From the NCBI GenBank assembly GCA_965249895.1, contig CBDFNC010000004.1, forward strand, positions 930,001 to 994,000: a DNA stretch of 64,000 nucleotides, written 5' to 3'. The stretch comes from CBDFNC01 sp965249895 (GTDB taxonomy: Bacteria; Pseudomonadota; Gammaproteobacteria; Enterobacterales; CBDFNC01). The notes under the pieces were generated by a model. That model was given only the letters and a program-made list of their open reading frames with translations, was not told the origin of the DNA and searched no databases. Below are positions 36,020-45,521 of the stretch, one piece after another; the stretch's first letter is position 1; each line of letters starts with the position of its first letter. A program made the translations under genes and the position numbers.

Positions 36020-37942
36020 ATGAGTATCTTCGAGCATTACAAAGAGCGTTATGAAGAGACCAGGGACGAGGAATTTACAATCGCCGAGTATCTGGATATA
36101 TGTAAAAAAGACAGAAGTGCCTATGCCAGCGCTGCCGAGCGACTATTAATTTCCATCGGTGACCCTGAAATGGTGGATACATCGCAAGAGCCAAGGCTCA
36201 GCCGGCTGTTTTCCAACCGAGTCATTGCCCGCTACCCGGCCTTTAAAGACTTTTACGGCATGGAAGAGGCTATCGAGCAAATTGTGGCGTACCTGACTCA
36301 TGCATCCCAAGGTCTGGAAGAGAAAAAACAAATCCTCTACCTCCTTGGTCCTGTTGGTGGCGGTAAATCCTCGCTGGCTGAAAAGCTTAAACAATTGATG
36401 GAAAAGGTGCCCATCTACAAGCTAAAAGGTTCACCGGTGAACGATTCTCCTTTGTGCCTGTTTGACATCAATGAAGACAGCGAAATATTGCAAAAAGAGT
36501 ACGGGATACCTACTCGATATTTAGGTAATATCGTTTCGCCATGGGCTGCAAAGAGGTTACATGAATACGGTGGAGATATCTCCCAGTTTAAAGTGGTTAA
36601 GGTTCGCCCTTCCATACTGGACCAGATCTCCATTGCCAAGACCGAGCCCGGCGACGAAAACAACCAGGATATCTCTTCTTTGGTCGGTAAGGTCGATATT
36701 CGTCAGTTGGAGCATTTTGCCCAGGACGATCCCGATGCCTACAGTTATTCCGGAGCCTTGTGTAAAGCCAACCAGGGCTTAATGGAATTCGTCGAGATGT
36801 TTAAGGCACCGATAAAAGTGCTACATCCTTTACTTACTGCAACTCAGGAAGGTAATTACAACGGTACCGAAGGGCTTTCAGCCTTGCCGTATGACGGTAT
36901 TATCCTCGCTCACTCCAATGAATCGGAATGGCTTACCTTTAAAAACAACAAGAATAACGAAGCCTTTTTAGATCGAGTATTTATAGTCAAAGTGCCCTAT
37001 TGCCTGCGGGTATCCGAAGAAGTCAAAATTTACGAAAAACTCTTAAACAACAGTGAACTAGTCAATGAAAAATGCGCCCCTGGCACACTAGAAACCCTGG
37101 CCCAGTTTACTGTTCTCTCTCGGTTAAAAGATCCCGAAAACTCCAGCCTGTATTCAAAAATGCGGGTGTATGACGGAGAAAGCCTCAAGGACACAGATCC
37201 TAAAGCCAAGTCTTATCAGGAGTACCGTGATTTCGCTGGTGTGGATGAAGGTATGAATGGTTTATCCACCCGATTCGCCTTTAAAATTCTCTCTCGGGTG
37301 TTTAATTTTGATACCACTGAAATCGCCGCAAATCCGGTTCATCTGTTTTATGTGCTTGAGCAGCAAATAGAACGAGAGCAGTTCCCTGCTGAAATGGCGG
37401 AAAAATACCTGGAATACCTGAAAGGTTATTTAATCCCCAAATACGTGGAATTTATCGGCAAAGAAATACAAACCGCCTACCTGGAATCCTATTCAGAATA
37501 TGGCCAGAACATTTTCGACCGATATGTGACCTACGCCGATTTCTGGATCCAGGATCAGGAATTCAGAGATCCGGATACAGGTCAATTATTTGACCGTGCG
37601 GCATTAAATAACGAACTGGAGAAAATAGAAAAACCCGCAGGGATCAGTAACCCAAAAGATTTCAGGAATGAAATTGTTAATTTCGTCCTCAGGGCAAAAG
37701 CCAGCAATGCGGGTAAAAATCCCGCCTGGACCAGCTATGAGAAATTACGCACTGTGATTGAGAAAAAAATGTTTTCCAACACAGAGGAGTTGTTGCCGGT
37801 GATCTCCTTTAACGGTAAAACTTCTGCGGATGACCAGAAAAAACACGATGACTTTGTCGCCCGCATGATGGAAAAAGGGTATACGAGGAAACAAGTTCGT
37901 CTCTTATCCGAATGGTACTTACGAGTTAGGAAATCATCCTAA
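36020..37942 (+). CDS. yeaG: PrkA-family serine protein kinase (YeaG)
   Basis: AAA-type ATPase/serine kinase of the PrkA family, which in enterobacteria acts in the response to nitrogen limitation and other stress. The 640-residue product (E. coli 644) starts MSIFEHYKERYEETRDEEFT, has a Walker A (LLGPVGGGKSSLAEKL), LCLFDINED and ILAHSNESEW, and a C-terminal kinase-like region. The frame opens earlier at a TTG (36005), but the ATG at 36020 matches the family start. First of a three-gene set with the yeaH and spoVR genes. Confidence 0.95.
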   Translation: MSIFEHYKERYEETRDEEFTIAEYLDICKKDRSAYASAAERLLISIGDPEMVDTSQEPRLSRLFSNRVIARYPAFKDFYGMEEAIEQIVAYLTHASQGLEEKKQILYLLGPVGGGKSSLAEKLKQLMEKVPIYKLKGSPVNDSPLCLFDINEDSEILQKEYGIPTRYLGNIVSPWAAKRLHEYGGDISQFKVVKVRPSILDQISIAKTEPGDENNQDISSLVGKVDIRQLEHFAQDDPDAYSYSGALCKANQGLMEFVEMFKAPIKVLHPLLTATQEGNYNGTEGLSALPYDGIILAHSNESEWLTFKNNKNNEAFLDRVFIVKVPYCLRVSEEVKIYEKLLNNSELVNEKCAPGTLETLAQFTVLSRLKDPENSSLYSKMRVYDGESLKDTDPKAKSYQEYRDFAGVDEGMNGLSTRFAFKILSRVFNFDTTEIAANPVHLFYVLEQQIEREQFPAEMAEKYLEYLKGYLIPKYVEFIGKEIQTAYLESYSEYGQNIFDRYVTYADFWIQDQEFRDPDTGQLFDRAALNNELEKIEKPAGISNPKDFRNEIVNFVLRAKASNAGKNPAWTSYEKLRTVIEKKMFSNTEELLPVISFNGKTSADDQKKHDDFVARMMEKGYTRKQVRLLSEWYLRVRKSS

Positions 37943-37975
37943 TCTAATCTGAACCATCATTTTGAGGGAAGGCTT

Positions 37976-39244
37976 ATGTCACACTTTATTGATAGAAGGC
38001 TCAATGCAAAGAAAAAGAGTACCGTTAATCGACAACGCTTTATAAGAAGGCATAAAAAGCAGATTAAAAATGCGGTGTCCGATGCAGTGAGCAAACGCAG
38101 TATTCAGGATATTGAATCGGGTGAAAGTGTCAGTATCCCCACCAGGGATATCTCTGAGCCCATCTTCCGTCAGGGAAAAGGGGGTGAACGAAACACCGTT
38201 CACCCTGGTAATGACAAATTTGTCCCAGGCGACCGCATTGAACGCCCCAAGGGCGGACAAGGTGGAGGTGCCGGGGAAGGAAACGCCAGTGACTCCGGAT
38301 TAGGGGAAGATGACTTTATTTTTCAAATCTCCAATGATGAATACCTGGATCTGCTATTTGAAGATCTGGAATTACCCAACCTGGAGAAAAAGCAGCTTGA
38401 TAAGCTGGTAGAATATAAAACCTACAGAGCTGGGTACACCTCCAGCGGTGTACCCAGTAACATCAACATTGTTCGTTCACTGCAAAACTCCTTGGCCCGC
38501 AGGACGGCGCTGTCCGCCGGGAAAAAACGTCGTCTGAGAGCGTTAGAGAAGGAGATTCAGGAAATTGAAAGCCAGCCGGGCGAACAGTATGCAAAGCTAA
38601 AGATTTTGCGCGAAGAAATTGATCTGCTCAGAGAGAAAATAAAACGTGTCCCCTTTATCGACACATTCGACCTAAAATTCAACAACTTTGTACAACGACC
38701 GGTACCAAGTAGTCAGGCGGTTATGTTTTGCCTAATGGACGTTTCCGGCTCTATGGATCAAGCCACCAAGGATATGGCCAAGCGTTTTTATATCTTGTTG
38801 TACCTTTTCTTGACCCGAACCTACAAAACCATCGAAGTGGTATTTATACGCCATCATACCCAGGCAAAAGAAGTTGACGAACAGGAGTTTTTCTATTCCC
38901 AGGAAACCGGAGGAACCATTGTTTCCAGCGCCATTAAACTGATGTCAGAGGTGATGGAAGATAGATATCCAGCTAATCAGTGGAACATATACGCTGCCCA
39001 AGCATCCGATGGAGATAACTGGGCCGACGACTCACCAAACTGCAAAGAGCTGCTAATCAAAAAAATCATGCCCTTTGTAAGATATTATTCCTATATCGAA
39101 ATTACATCCAGGGCTCACCAATCCCTGTGGCGAGAGTATGAAGGTATCGCCGAGGATCACCCCGAATTTGCCATGCAGCATATTCGGAAAGTGGAAGATA
39201 TTTATCCTGTTTTTAGAGAGTTATTTAAAAAGCAGGCCGCATAA
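37976..39244 (+). CDS. yeaH: DUF444/YeaH-YhbH family protein, von Willebrand A-like
   Basis: 422-residue protein (E. coli YeaH 427) always found beside PrkA. N-terminal basic region (NRQRFIRRHKKQIKNAV), a Gly-rich linker (RPKGGQGGGAGEGN, about residues 90-103), a coiled-coil segment around 185-225, then a vWA-like domain whose metal site LMDVSGSMDQATKDM (about 257) is intact. The partner relation with PrkA and SpoVR is known from co-occurrence; the molecular role is not established. It starts 33 bases after prkA. Confidence 0.94.
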   Translation: MSHFIDRRLNAKKKSTVNRQRFIRRHKKQIKNAVSDAVSKRSIQDIESGESVSIPTRDISEPIFRQGKGGERNTVHPGNDKFVPGDRIERPKGGQGGGAGEGNASDSGLGEDDFIFQISNDEYLDLLFEDLELPNLEKKQLDKLVEYKTYRAGYTSSGVPSNINIVRSLQNSLARRTALSAGKKRRLRALEKEIQEIESQPGEQYAKLKILREEIDLLREKIKRVPFIDTFDLKFNNFVQRPVPSSQAVMFCLMDVSGSMDQATKDMAKRFYILLYLFLTRTYKTIEVVFIRHHTQAKEVDEQEFFYSQETGGTIVSSAIKLMSEVMEDRYPANQWNIYAAQASDGDNWADDSPNCKELLIKKIMPFVRYYSYIEITSRAHQSLWREYEGIAEDHPEFAMQHIRKVEDIYPVFRELFKKQAA

Positions 39245-39416
39245 AGAAAAGGTGCCTGTAGCAGGGAAGACTAAATTTGAGGCATATGTAATTTCGAGTT
39301 AGCGATTAGCTTACAACAATAGCAAGGTGGAAGATCGACGTCCAGGGTACGCAAGTTTTATTCAAGGACAGTATCGAGATCATTCAGCTGGCAACAGCCT
39401 TGTGGGGGATAAGATA

Positions 39417-40937
39417 ATGGGGAAAAAACGTAAACCTTTGGATCAGGGACCCGACTGGAGTTTCGAATTACTTGAGCAGTATGACGTCGAAGTAAGTCGG
39501 GTTGCCAAGTTTTACAAACTGGAAACCTATCCAAACCAAATTGAAATTATTGCTGCCGAACAAATGATGGATGCTTATTCCAGCGTTGGTATGCCCATTG
39601 GATATAATCATTGGTCCTTTGGTAAAAAATTTATTCAAACCGAACAAACCTACAAACGAGGCCAAATGGGCCTGGCATATGAGATAGTGATCAATTCTGA
39701 TCCCTGTATTGCCTACCTGATGGAAGAAAATACCCTGCCCATGCAGGCGTTGGTGATTGCCCATGCCAGCTACGGCCACAATTCCTTTTTTAAGAATAAT
39801 TACCTGTTTAAAACCTGGACTGATGCCAGCTCCATTATCGATTATTTGCTATTTGCCAAAAAATATATCGCTGACTGCGAAGAAAAATACGGTATAGATG
39901 AAGTCGAAAGTATCCTCGATTCCTGCCACGCGTTAATGAACTATGGTGTCGATCGGTATAAACGCCCCCAGAAAATTTCTCTTAGCGAAGAAAAACGACG
40001 TCAGAAAGAGCGCAGCGACTATCTGCAAAGCCAGGTAAATGAGCTATGGCGTACAATACCTAGCAAACCTGAAGCGTCTCGTCCCATTCAGCATCATTTC
40101 CCCAAAGAGCCGCAGGAAAACATACTTTATTTTATTGAAAAACATGCACCCTTACTAGAGCCTTGGCAGAGAGAGATGGTGCGTATTGTACGTAAAATAA
40201 GCCAGTACTTTTACCCGCAAAAACAAACCCAGGTGATGAATGAAGGCTGGGCTACTTTTTGGCATTACACTATTATGAACCACCTGTTTGATGAAGGAGT
40301 AATAACCGATAAATTTATTCTGGAAATCTTACACAACCACACCAACGTTATTTATCAACCCCCCTACAACAGCAAATACTACTCCGGTATTAACCCCTAC
40401 GCTCTTGGGTTTGCGATGTTTCGTGATATTCGCAGGGTCTGTGAAGAACCCACCGAGGAAGATAAATTCTGGTTCCCTGATTTTGCCGGTAAAGATTGGC
40501 TGGAGACCCTGCACTTTGCCATGCAGAATTTCAAGGATGAGAGTTTTATCAGTCAGTTTCTATCCCCCAAATTGATCCGGGACTTTAAGTTCTTCTCCAT
40601 TTTGGATGATGAGCAGAAAAACTACTTAAATGTCAGCGCAATTCATAACGAAGAGGGTTACCGCACGATCAGGCAGAATCTGGCGGAGCAGTATAATTTA
40701 AGTAACCTCGAGCCGAATATCCAGATATACAATGTGGACCTGAAAGGAGATCGCTCATTAACCCTTAGATATATCCCCCACAACAAGATACCGCTCGTCG
40801 ACGGTCACAATGAAGTATTAAAACACCTACACAGGCTGTGGGGTTTTGATGTAATCCTGGAGCAAGTCAACAGCGACAGTCATATTGAGATTATTGGCCG
40901 GGTCCCCCAAGGTGAGAAACAAAGCAAAGCAGGATAA
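39417..40937 (+). CDS. ycgB: SpoVR family protein (YcgB)
   Basis: 506-residue SpoVR-family protein (E. coli YcgB 510). Highly conserved motifs: QMMDAYSSVGMPIGYNHWSFGKKF, ALVIAHASYGHNSFFKNNYLF, DSCHALMNYGVDRYKRP and NEGWATFWHYTIM, with His/Glu clusters that suggest metal binding. The ATG at 39417 with GGGGGA seven bases upstream gives the family start (GPDWSFELL follows); an ATG at 39327 in the same frame only adds an unconserved lead. It ends head-on against fadR, 11 bases apart. Confidence 0.94.
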   Translation: MGKKRKPLDQGPDWSFELLEQYDVEVSRVAKFYKLETYPNQIEIIAAEQMMDAYSSVGMPIGYNHWSFGKKFIQTEQTYKRGQMGLAYEIVINSDPCIAYLMEENTLPMQALVIAHASYGHNSFFKNNYLFKTWTDASSIIDYLLFAKKYIADCEEKYGIDEVESILDSCHALMNYGVDRYKRPQKISLSEEKRRQKERSDYLQSQVNELWRTIPSKPEASRPIQHHFPKEPQENILYFIEKHAPLLEPWQREMVRIVRKISQYFYPQKQTQVMNEGWATFWHYTIMNHLFDEGVITDKFILEILHNHTNVIYQPPYNSKYYSGINPYALGFAMFRDIRRVCEEPTEEDKFWFPDFAGKDWLETLHFAMQNFKDESFISQFLSPKLIRDFKFFSILDDEQKNYLNVSAIHNEEGYRTIRQNLAEQYNLSNLEPNIQIYNVDLKGDRSLTLRYIPHNKIPLVDGHNEVLKHLHRLWGFDVILEQVNSDSHIEIIGRVPQGEKQSKAG

Positions 40938-40954
40938 CAGCGCAGCTGTTATCC
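40932..40954. terminator. Stem-loop overlapping the stop codons of convergent ycgB and fadR
   Basis: GGATAACAGC-GCA-GCTGTTATCC is a perfect ten-pair stem with a three-base loop. It contains the ycgB stop and touches the fadR stop. No T-run on either side, so a canonical terminator is not shown; it may protect both 3' ends or work as a bidirectional terminator with help. Confidence 0.5.
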
Positions 40955-41665
40955 TTGCCCGATCAACGACTCCGGCATGTCTGCTTTTATCTCATCCCAG
41001 ATACGGCCGCTTTGCTGACCGTATTCTCTGACCAGGCTCCAAACCTGCTCATGTTCGCATTCCGGGTTTAGGGTTTCTATTTGAGCATAAAAATCCAGTG
41101 CTAATTTCTTAGCCTCAGGATACTCGAAATAAAATCCCCCTACTTTTTGATATAGACGCTGAAAACCATTTAAGATCAACACATATATCAGGTTGCCAGA
41201 AGCAAACGCCAACGCATGGTAAAACTGATAATCGTAGCGAGCAAAGTCTTCCGCCGGATCTGAAAAATCGGGTTTCTCCTTTAGCACCTCAATCACCTTA
41301 TCGCGGTTATTACGAATGGAGCTTCGGATAAAAATGGCGCTAATATTGGTACGGGCGGACAATAACTGCTGCACCAAATCAGGAAACTTTTCCGGCTCCA
41401 GGCGACCAAGGGTTTCTAAAATATTCAGCCCCGAGGTATCCCAAAAATTATTCACCTGGGTTGGTTTGCCGTGACGTATCGTCAACCATCCATCTCGCGC
41501 TAAACGCTGTAGAACTTCCCTCAACGTTGTCCTGGTTACACCTATCAACTCAGAGAGCTCCCGTTCGGCGGGAAGAATTGAACCTGGAGGAAAGCGATTA
41601 TTCCATATTGACTCGATAATATACTCTTCGGCAAATCCTGCCGGGCTTTGCGCTTTTATAACCAT
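40949..41665 (-). CDS. fadR: FadR fatty-acid metabolism regulator
   Basis: GntR-family transcription factor that represses fatty-acid degradation genes and activates unsaturated fatty-acid synthesis; long-chain acyl-CoA releases it from DNA. 238 residues (E. coli 239), and the N-terminal winged helix (SPAGFAEEYIIESIWNNRFP, LIGVTRTTLREVLQRLARDG) is nearly identical to E. coli FadR, so the operator sequence is probably the same. The C-terminal helical domain (RTNISAIFIRSS, FASGNLIYVLILNGF) is the acyl-CoA domain. Divergent from nhaB as in E. coli; fadD in this window is a probable target. Confidence 0.96.
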   Translation of the reverse strand: MVIKAQSPAGFAEEYIIESIWNNRFPPGSILPAERELSELIGVTRTTLREVLQRLARDGWLTIRHGKPTQVNNFWDTSGLNILETLGRLEPEKFPDLVQQLLSARTNISAIFIRSSIRNNRDKVIEVLKEKPDFSDPAEDFARYDYQFYHALAFASGNLIYVLILNGFQRLYQKVGGFYFEYPEAKKLALDFYAQIETLNPECEHEQVWSLVREYGQQSGRIWDEIKADMPESLIGQG

Positions 41666-42026
41666 CTTGGCTCTAATTCAAGTTTCTTATAAATATTGGC
41701 CAATGATATCAAAGGCTAAACCTGAGCAACAGTATTGACATGCTTTACTTAATAAAACCAGACAATCCGTTAACTGGTTAAAATGTTAAACCACCACAGT
41801 TTTTTGGCAACATTTATTTTACATGGCCACTATCTTTCTATTCCTATAAACCTATTTTTATAAGATATAAATTCGAGCAATATGTTGAACCGATCCAGAT
41901 CACAGAGTCTGATGAGAAATTGACAATTTTATCACCCTTCACCGTACAAAATGCACAAAAATTAGCTAAAATACGCCCGCTTAGGTTTGGGCGACAAACC
42001 AACATATATAGGATATTAAAATAACA
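41666..42026. other. fadR-nhaB divergent intergenic region
   Basis: 361 AT-rich bases holding the divergent promoters. A TAAAAT (41967-41972) fits a -10 element for nhaB, and a small hairpin GGTTTG-GGCGA-CAAACC (41984-42000) lies in the probable nhaB leader. An imperfect AACCAG...CTGGTT repeat lies near 41755-41780. I found no convincing FadR operator. No gene seen. Confidence 0.45.
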
Positions 42027-43607
42027 ATGTTTGACATATTGCGCGCTGGGGCTAAAAACTTTCTTGGTAACTCCCCAAACTGGTTTAAGTGGGCCATCGT
42101 AGCCTTCTTAGTAATCAATCCATTTATCTTTTACATCGATCCATTTGTAGCCGGTTGGCTGCTGGTTGTGGAATTTATCTTTACCCTGGCCATGGCGCTT
42201 AAGTGTTACCCGCTTCAGCCAGGCGGCTTGCTAGCCATACAAGCCGTCGCTATTGGCATGACATCACCAGATAAGGTGAAACATGAATTGCTGGCGAACT
42301 TTGAAGTCATACTACTGCTGATCTTTATGATCGCCGGTATCTATTTTATGAAGGACTTGCTGCTGTATACCTTCACCAAGATGCTGATCCGTATTCGCTC
42401 TAAGGCCCTGCTTTCTCTCGCATTCTGTTTTGCAGCAGCCTTCCTTTCCGCATTCCTTGATGCGTTAACCGTTATTGCTGTGGTCATAAGTGTTACCGTG
42501 GGCTTCTACAGCATCTACCACAAGGTAGCGTCCGGAAAGGATTTTCACCACGATCACGACCACTCCTCTGACGAGCACTTACACGACAAAAAACGCGCGG
42601 ATCTGGAAGGGTTTCGCGCCTTTTTGCGTAGTCTGTTAATGCATGCTGGCGTCGGTTCCGCTTTGGGTGGTGTAATGACTCAGGTGGGTGAGCCACAGAA
42701 TCTGATCATCGCCGACCAAGCTGGTTGGCAGTTCGTTGAATTCGCCATTCGCATGGCTCCGGTAACCATTCCCGTTTTCGTGTTTGGTCTGATGACTTGC
42801 TATATGTTAGAAAAAGTAAAGTGGTTTGGTTATGGTACCGAACTACCACAAGCAGTGCGTCAAATCATGGTCGATTATGATATACATGCCGATAAAAAAA
42901 TGACTCAACGTGATATCGCCAAACTTCTTATCCAAGGTGTAATCGGTATCTGGCTTATTGTCGGCCTGGCATTACATCTGGCGGCTGTTGGTCTGATTGG
43001 CCTTTCTGTTATCGTATTAGCAAGCGCTTTTTCCGGTGTTACCGAAGAGCACCAGCTGGGCAAAGCCTTTGAAGAGGCCCTTCCCTTCACCGCGCTGCTT
43101 GCAGTCTTTTTCACCATAGTTGCGGTTATCATAGATCAACAGCTATTTAAGCCTGTTATTGATGCCGTACTTTCTACGGACGGCAGCTCACAATTAGCAC
43201 TCTTTTATATCGCAAACGGTCTCCTTTCCATGGTGAGTGATAACGTTTTTGTTGGCACGGTCTACATTAACGAAGTGAAAACTGCGTTGGTAAACGGTCA
43301 GATCACTCGCGATCAGTTCGACTTACTGGCGGTTGCGATTAATACAGGTACTAACTTACCATCCGTAGCAACACCAAATGGTCAGGCAGCCTTCCTGTTT
43401 TTATTAACCTCCGCCATTGCGCCGCTGGTGCGTTTATCTTACGGCAGAATGGTATGGATGGCGTTACCTTATACTATAGTAATGGCGTTGGTTGGACTGG
43501 CCGGAATCATGTTGTTCCTGGAACCGGCGACACAAATACTATATGACATGGGCCTGATTACCCACCATCTCGCTTCTGAAATCGGAGCTCCGGCAGCAGC
43601 GCACTAA
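42027..43607 (+). CDS. nhaB: Na+/H+ antiporter NhaB
   Basis: Sodium/proton antiporter of 526 residues (E. coli 513) with about 12 membrane helices, exporting Na+ at neutral to alkaline pH. Start MFDILRAGAKNFLGNSPNWFKW and the later GGVMTQVGEPQNLIIADQAGW, MVSDNVFVGTVYINE and NTGTNLPSVATPNGQAAFLF are NhaB signatures. A His/Asp-rich cytoplasmic loop (FHHDHDHSSDEHLHD, about residues 172-186) may bear on pH sensing. Its terminator separates it from dsbB. Confidence 0.95.
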   Translation: MFDILRAGAKNFLGNSPNWFKWAIVAFLVINPFIFYIDPFVAGWLLVVEFIFTLAMALKCYPLQPGGLLAIQAVAIGMTSPDKVKHELLANFEVILLLIFMIAGIYFMKDLLLYTFTKMLIRIRSKALLSLAFCFAAAFLSAFLDALTVIAVVISVTVGFYSIYHKVASGKDFHHDHDHSSDEHLHDKKRADLEGFRAFLRSLLMHAGVGSALGGVMTQVGEPQNLIIADQAGWQFVEFAIRMAPVTIPVFVFGLMTCYMLEKVKWFGYGTELPQAVRQIMVDYDIHADKKMTQRDIAKLLIQGVIGIWLIVGLALHLAAVGLIGLSVIVLASAFSGVTEEHQLGKAFEEALPFTALLAVFFTIVAVIIDQQLFKPVIDAVLSTDGSSQLALFYIANGLLSMVSDNVFVGTVYINEVKTALVNGQITRDQFDLLAVAINTGTNLPSVATPNGQAAFLFLLTSAIAPLVRLSYGRMVWMALPYTIVMALVGLAGIMLFLEPATQILYDMGLITHHLASEIGAPAAAH

Positions 43608-43662
43608 TTAAACGACCAATTGTTTGATAAAGCGATGACCTGTATCACTGCTAATTATAAAC

Positions 43663-43690
43663 AACCCGGTGTATAATCACCGGGTTTTTG
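43663..43690 (+). terminator. Rho-independent terminator after nhaB
   Basis: AACCCGGTG-TATAAT-CACCGGGTT forms a nine-pair stem followed by TTTG TTTT. It lies 55 bases after the nhaB stop and covers the TTG at 43688, which is one reason to start dsbB at 43709. Confidence 0.88.
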
Positions 43691-43708
43691 TTTTGGAGAA
43701 TCAATAGT

Positions 43709-44242
43709 ATGGCGTTCCTTTATCAACTGGGGCATAAACGCTGGGCTTGGTTGCTATTAGCAGCTGGTGCGTTTACCTTAGAACTCACAGCCCTGTTTTT
43801 TGAACACGTTATGGACCTCGCCCCTTGTGTTATGTGTATATATGAGCGAGTTGCCATTATGGGATTAATAGTTTCAGGCCTTATTGCAGCCATCAAGCCA
43901 TCTTCTTGGTTGTTTCGCTTAATTGGAATTGTTGGCTGGGGGATCAGCTCGATTTGGGGCTTGCTTATAGCCATAAAGCATGTTGATTATCAGCTTAACC
44001 CCTCTCCTTTTAAGAGCTGTGACTTTTTCCCCAATTTCCCGGAGTGGGCTCCGTTGCATGAATGGGTACCTTGGTTGTTTAATCCCACAGGGTTTTGTTC
44101 GGATATCGTCTGGCAATTCCTGGGTTACACCATGCCGCAGTGGGTCTTAGTTTCCTTTGCACTTTTTGTCGCAATTTTTGCCGTCGTACTCATTGGCCAG
44201 CTTTTGGGGCTACTTGTGAAAGGTGTTAGGCAAACTGTGTAA
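43709..44242 (+). CDS. dsbB: DsbB disulfide bond formation protein
   Basis: Inner-membrane quinone reductase that reoxidises DsbA in the periplasm. The 177-residue product (E. coli 176) has four membrane helices, the first Cys pair in APCVMCIYER and the second pair spread over FKSCDFF and PTGFCSDI. The ATG at 43709 has GGAGA upstream; an in-frame TTG at 43688 lies inside the nhaB terminator and is rejected. Gene order nhaB-dsbB is the same in E. coli. Confidence 0.94.
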   Translation: MAFLYQLGHKRWAWLLLAAGAFTLELTALFFEHVMDLAPCVMCIYERVAIMGLIVSGLIAAIKPSSWLFRLIGIVGWGISSIWGLLIAIKHVDYQLNPSPFKSCDFFPNFPEWAPLHEWVPWLFNPTGFCSDIVWQFLGYTMPQWVLVSFALFVAIFAVVLIGQLLGLLVKGVRQTV

Positions 44243-44257
44243 CGGACTTATCTTCAT

Positions 44258-44288
44258 CCTCTATGGTGTATCGAGCAAACCATAGAGG
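44258..44288. terminator. Perfect stem-loop between convergent dsbB and ycgN
   Basis: CCTCTATGGT (44258-44267) and ACCATAGAGG (44279-44288) pair perfectly over ten bases around an 11-base loop, in the 76-base gap between two genes that end towards each other. There is no T-run on either strand. Confidence 0.5.
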
Positions 44289-44318
44289 AACTTGTAAGAC
44301 AACTCCCCCGTAAGAGGA

Positions 44319-44750
44319 TTAGGAAGGCCAATCCACCACGTGATCTTCCAAATCGCCCGCAGCAAGTTCAGAGACCACTTTACCGCGGATAGAAAAACCA
44401 CCTGCATGCATGGCGGATTGATTGCCGGTTAACAAAGGGTGCCACTCGGGCAAGGACTTACCTTCCACCAGTAAACGATAAGCACAAGTTTTAGGTAACC
44501 AGTGAAACTGGTCTATATCTTCCAGACTGACTTTTACGCAATCAGGAACCAGCTTAAACCGCTGCTCATATTTCTTGCAGCGGCAGGACTTAGTATTTAG
44601 CAGTTTGCAGGCAACATTGGTAAAGTGCAGCTTTTCCGTTTCATCATCGATCAACTTATTCAGACAGCACTTACCGCAACCATCACACAAGGATTCCCAC
44701 TCTGACTCCGTCATCTGAACCAGGGTTTTATGTTGCCAAAATTGATCCAT
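44319..44750 (-). CDS. ycgN: YcgN family Cys-cluster protein (UPF0260)
   Basis: 143-residue protein of the YkgJ/YcgN Cys-cluster family. Cys residues in LCDGCGKCCLNKLID, ACKLLNTKSCRCKKY, VPDCVKVS and KTCAYRLL suggest a zinc or iron-sulfur site. Function unknown. It is on the minus strand 23 bases downstream of ycgM and ends towards dsbB; ycgM-ycgN neighbours are also found in E. coli near minCDE. Confidence 0.92.
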   Translation of the reverse strand: MDQFWQHKTLVQMTESEWESLCDGCGKCCLNKLIDDETEKLHFTNVACKLLNTKSCRCKKYEQRFKLVPDCVKVSLEDIDQFHWLPKTCAYRLLVEGKSLPEWHPLLTGNQSAMHAGGFSIRGKVVSELAAGDLEDHVVDWPS

Positions 44751-44773
44751 TACTCACTACTCACTGAACTTTA

Positions 44774-45430
44774 TTACCGAATATAGGAGGCGCATGTATA
44801 CTCGTTTAACCAACCCATTTCAAGTTTATCGCCACTATGCAGGGGGCCAACGCCTGCCGGTGTACCGGTTAACACCAGGTCCCCTGGCTTTAAGGTAAAG
44901 TTGTCGGAGATTTCCTGGATCAATTCCACAACCTTAAAGAGCATATGTTTGGTATTGCCTTGTTGGCGTATTTCGCCATTTACCCGCAACCAGAAATCCA
45001 CATTTTGTACGTCATTCACATTTTTTTTCGGAATAAAGGGACTGACCGGACAACTGCCGTCAAAGGCTTTTGCTCTTTCCCAGGGGTAGCTATCTTGCTT
45101 CAGTTTGGATTGCACTTGCCTTAAGGTAAGATCCAGTGCTAATCCATAACCCCAAATACCTTCAAGCACAGCATCTTGTGAAGCATTGGTCAGGGTGTCT
45201 GCGATCAATACCGCCAACTCAAGCTCGTGATGACACTCCCCTTTGTCTTTGGGGATCTTAAGCCCTTGCCTTAAGTCGACTATCGCCGTATCTGGTTTGA
45301 GAAATAACACCGGCTCGTCCGGTAAAGGGTTATTGAGTTCCTTAATATGGTCCACGTAGTTTCTTCCTACACACACAACTTTACCGGGACTCAGGGGGAG
45401 CGGCTCACCATTATAGTCTTGAAACTGCAT
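44774..45430 (-). CDS. ycgM: Fumarylacetoacetate hydrolase family protein (YcgM)
   Basis: 218-residue FAH-family enzyme (E. coli YcgM 219). Metal-binding acidic residues sit in HHELELAVLIAD, and GKVVCVGRNYVDHIKEL, YGLALDLTLR, KAFDGSCPVSPF and LVLTGTPAGVGPL are family motifs. Related proteins act as acylpyruvase or oxaloacetate decarboxylase; the natural substrate here is not certain. Probably cotranscribed with ycgN, whose start lies 23 bases further on. Confidence 0.92.
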   Translation of the reverse strand: MQFQDYNGEPLPLSPGKVVCVGRNYVDHIKELNNPLPDEPVLFLKPDTAIVDLRQGLKIPKDKGECHHELELAVLIADTLTNASQDAVLEGIWGYGLALDLTLRQVQSKLKQDSYPWERAKAFDGSCPVSPFIPKKNVNDVQNVDFWLRVNGEIRQQGNTKHMLFKVVELIQEISDNFTLKPGDLVLTGTPAGVGPLHSGDKLEMGWLNEYTCASYIR

Positions 45431-45521
45431 ATTTGTTTTCCTTATACAAGGCAGAGTTTCACGAAGAAATCAGTTTATTGGCGTGTGAGCAAAGTGCTCA
45501 CACGGCTGGGGCGCCATAGGA

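Noticed and set aside
41755..41780. FadR operator in the fadR-nhaB region (AACCAG...CTGGTT)
   Set aside because: The half-sites are too far apart for the known FadR operator (CTGGTCNGACCAG-like).
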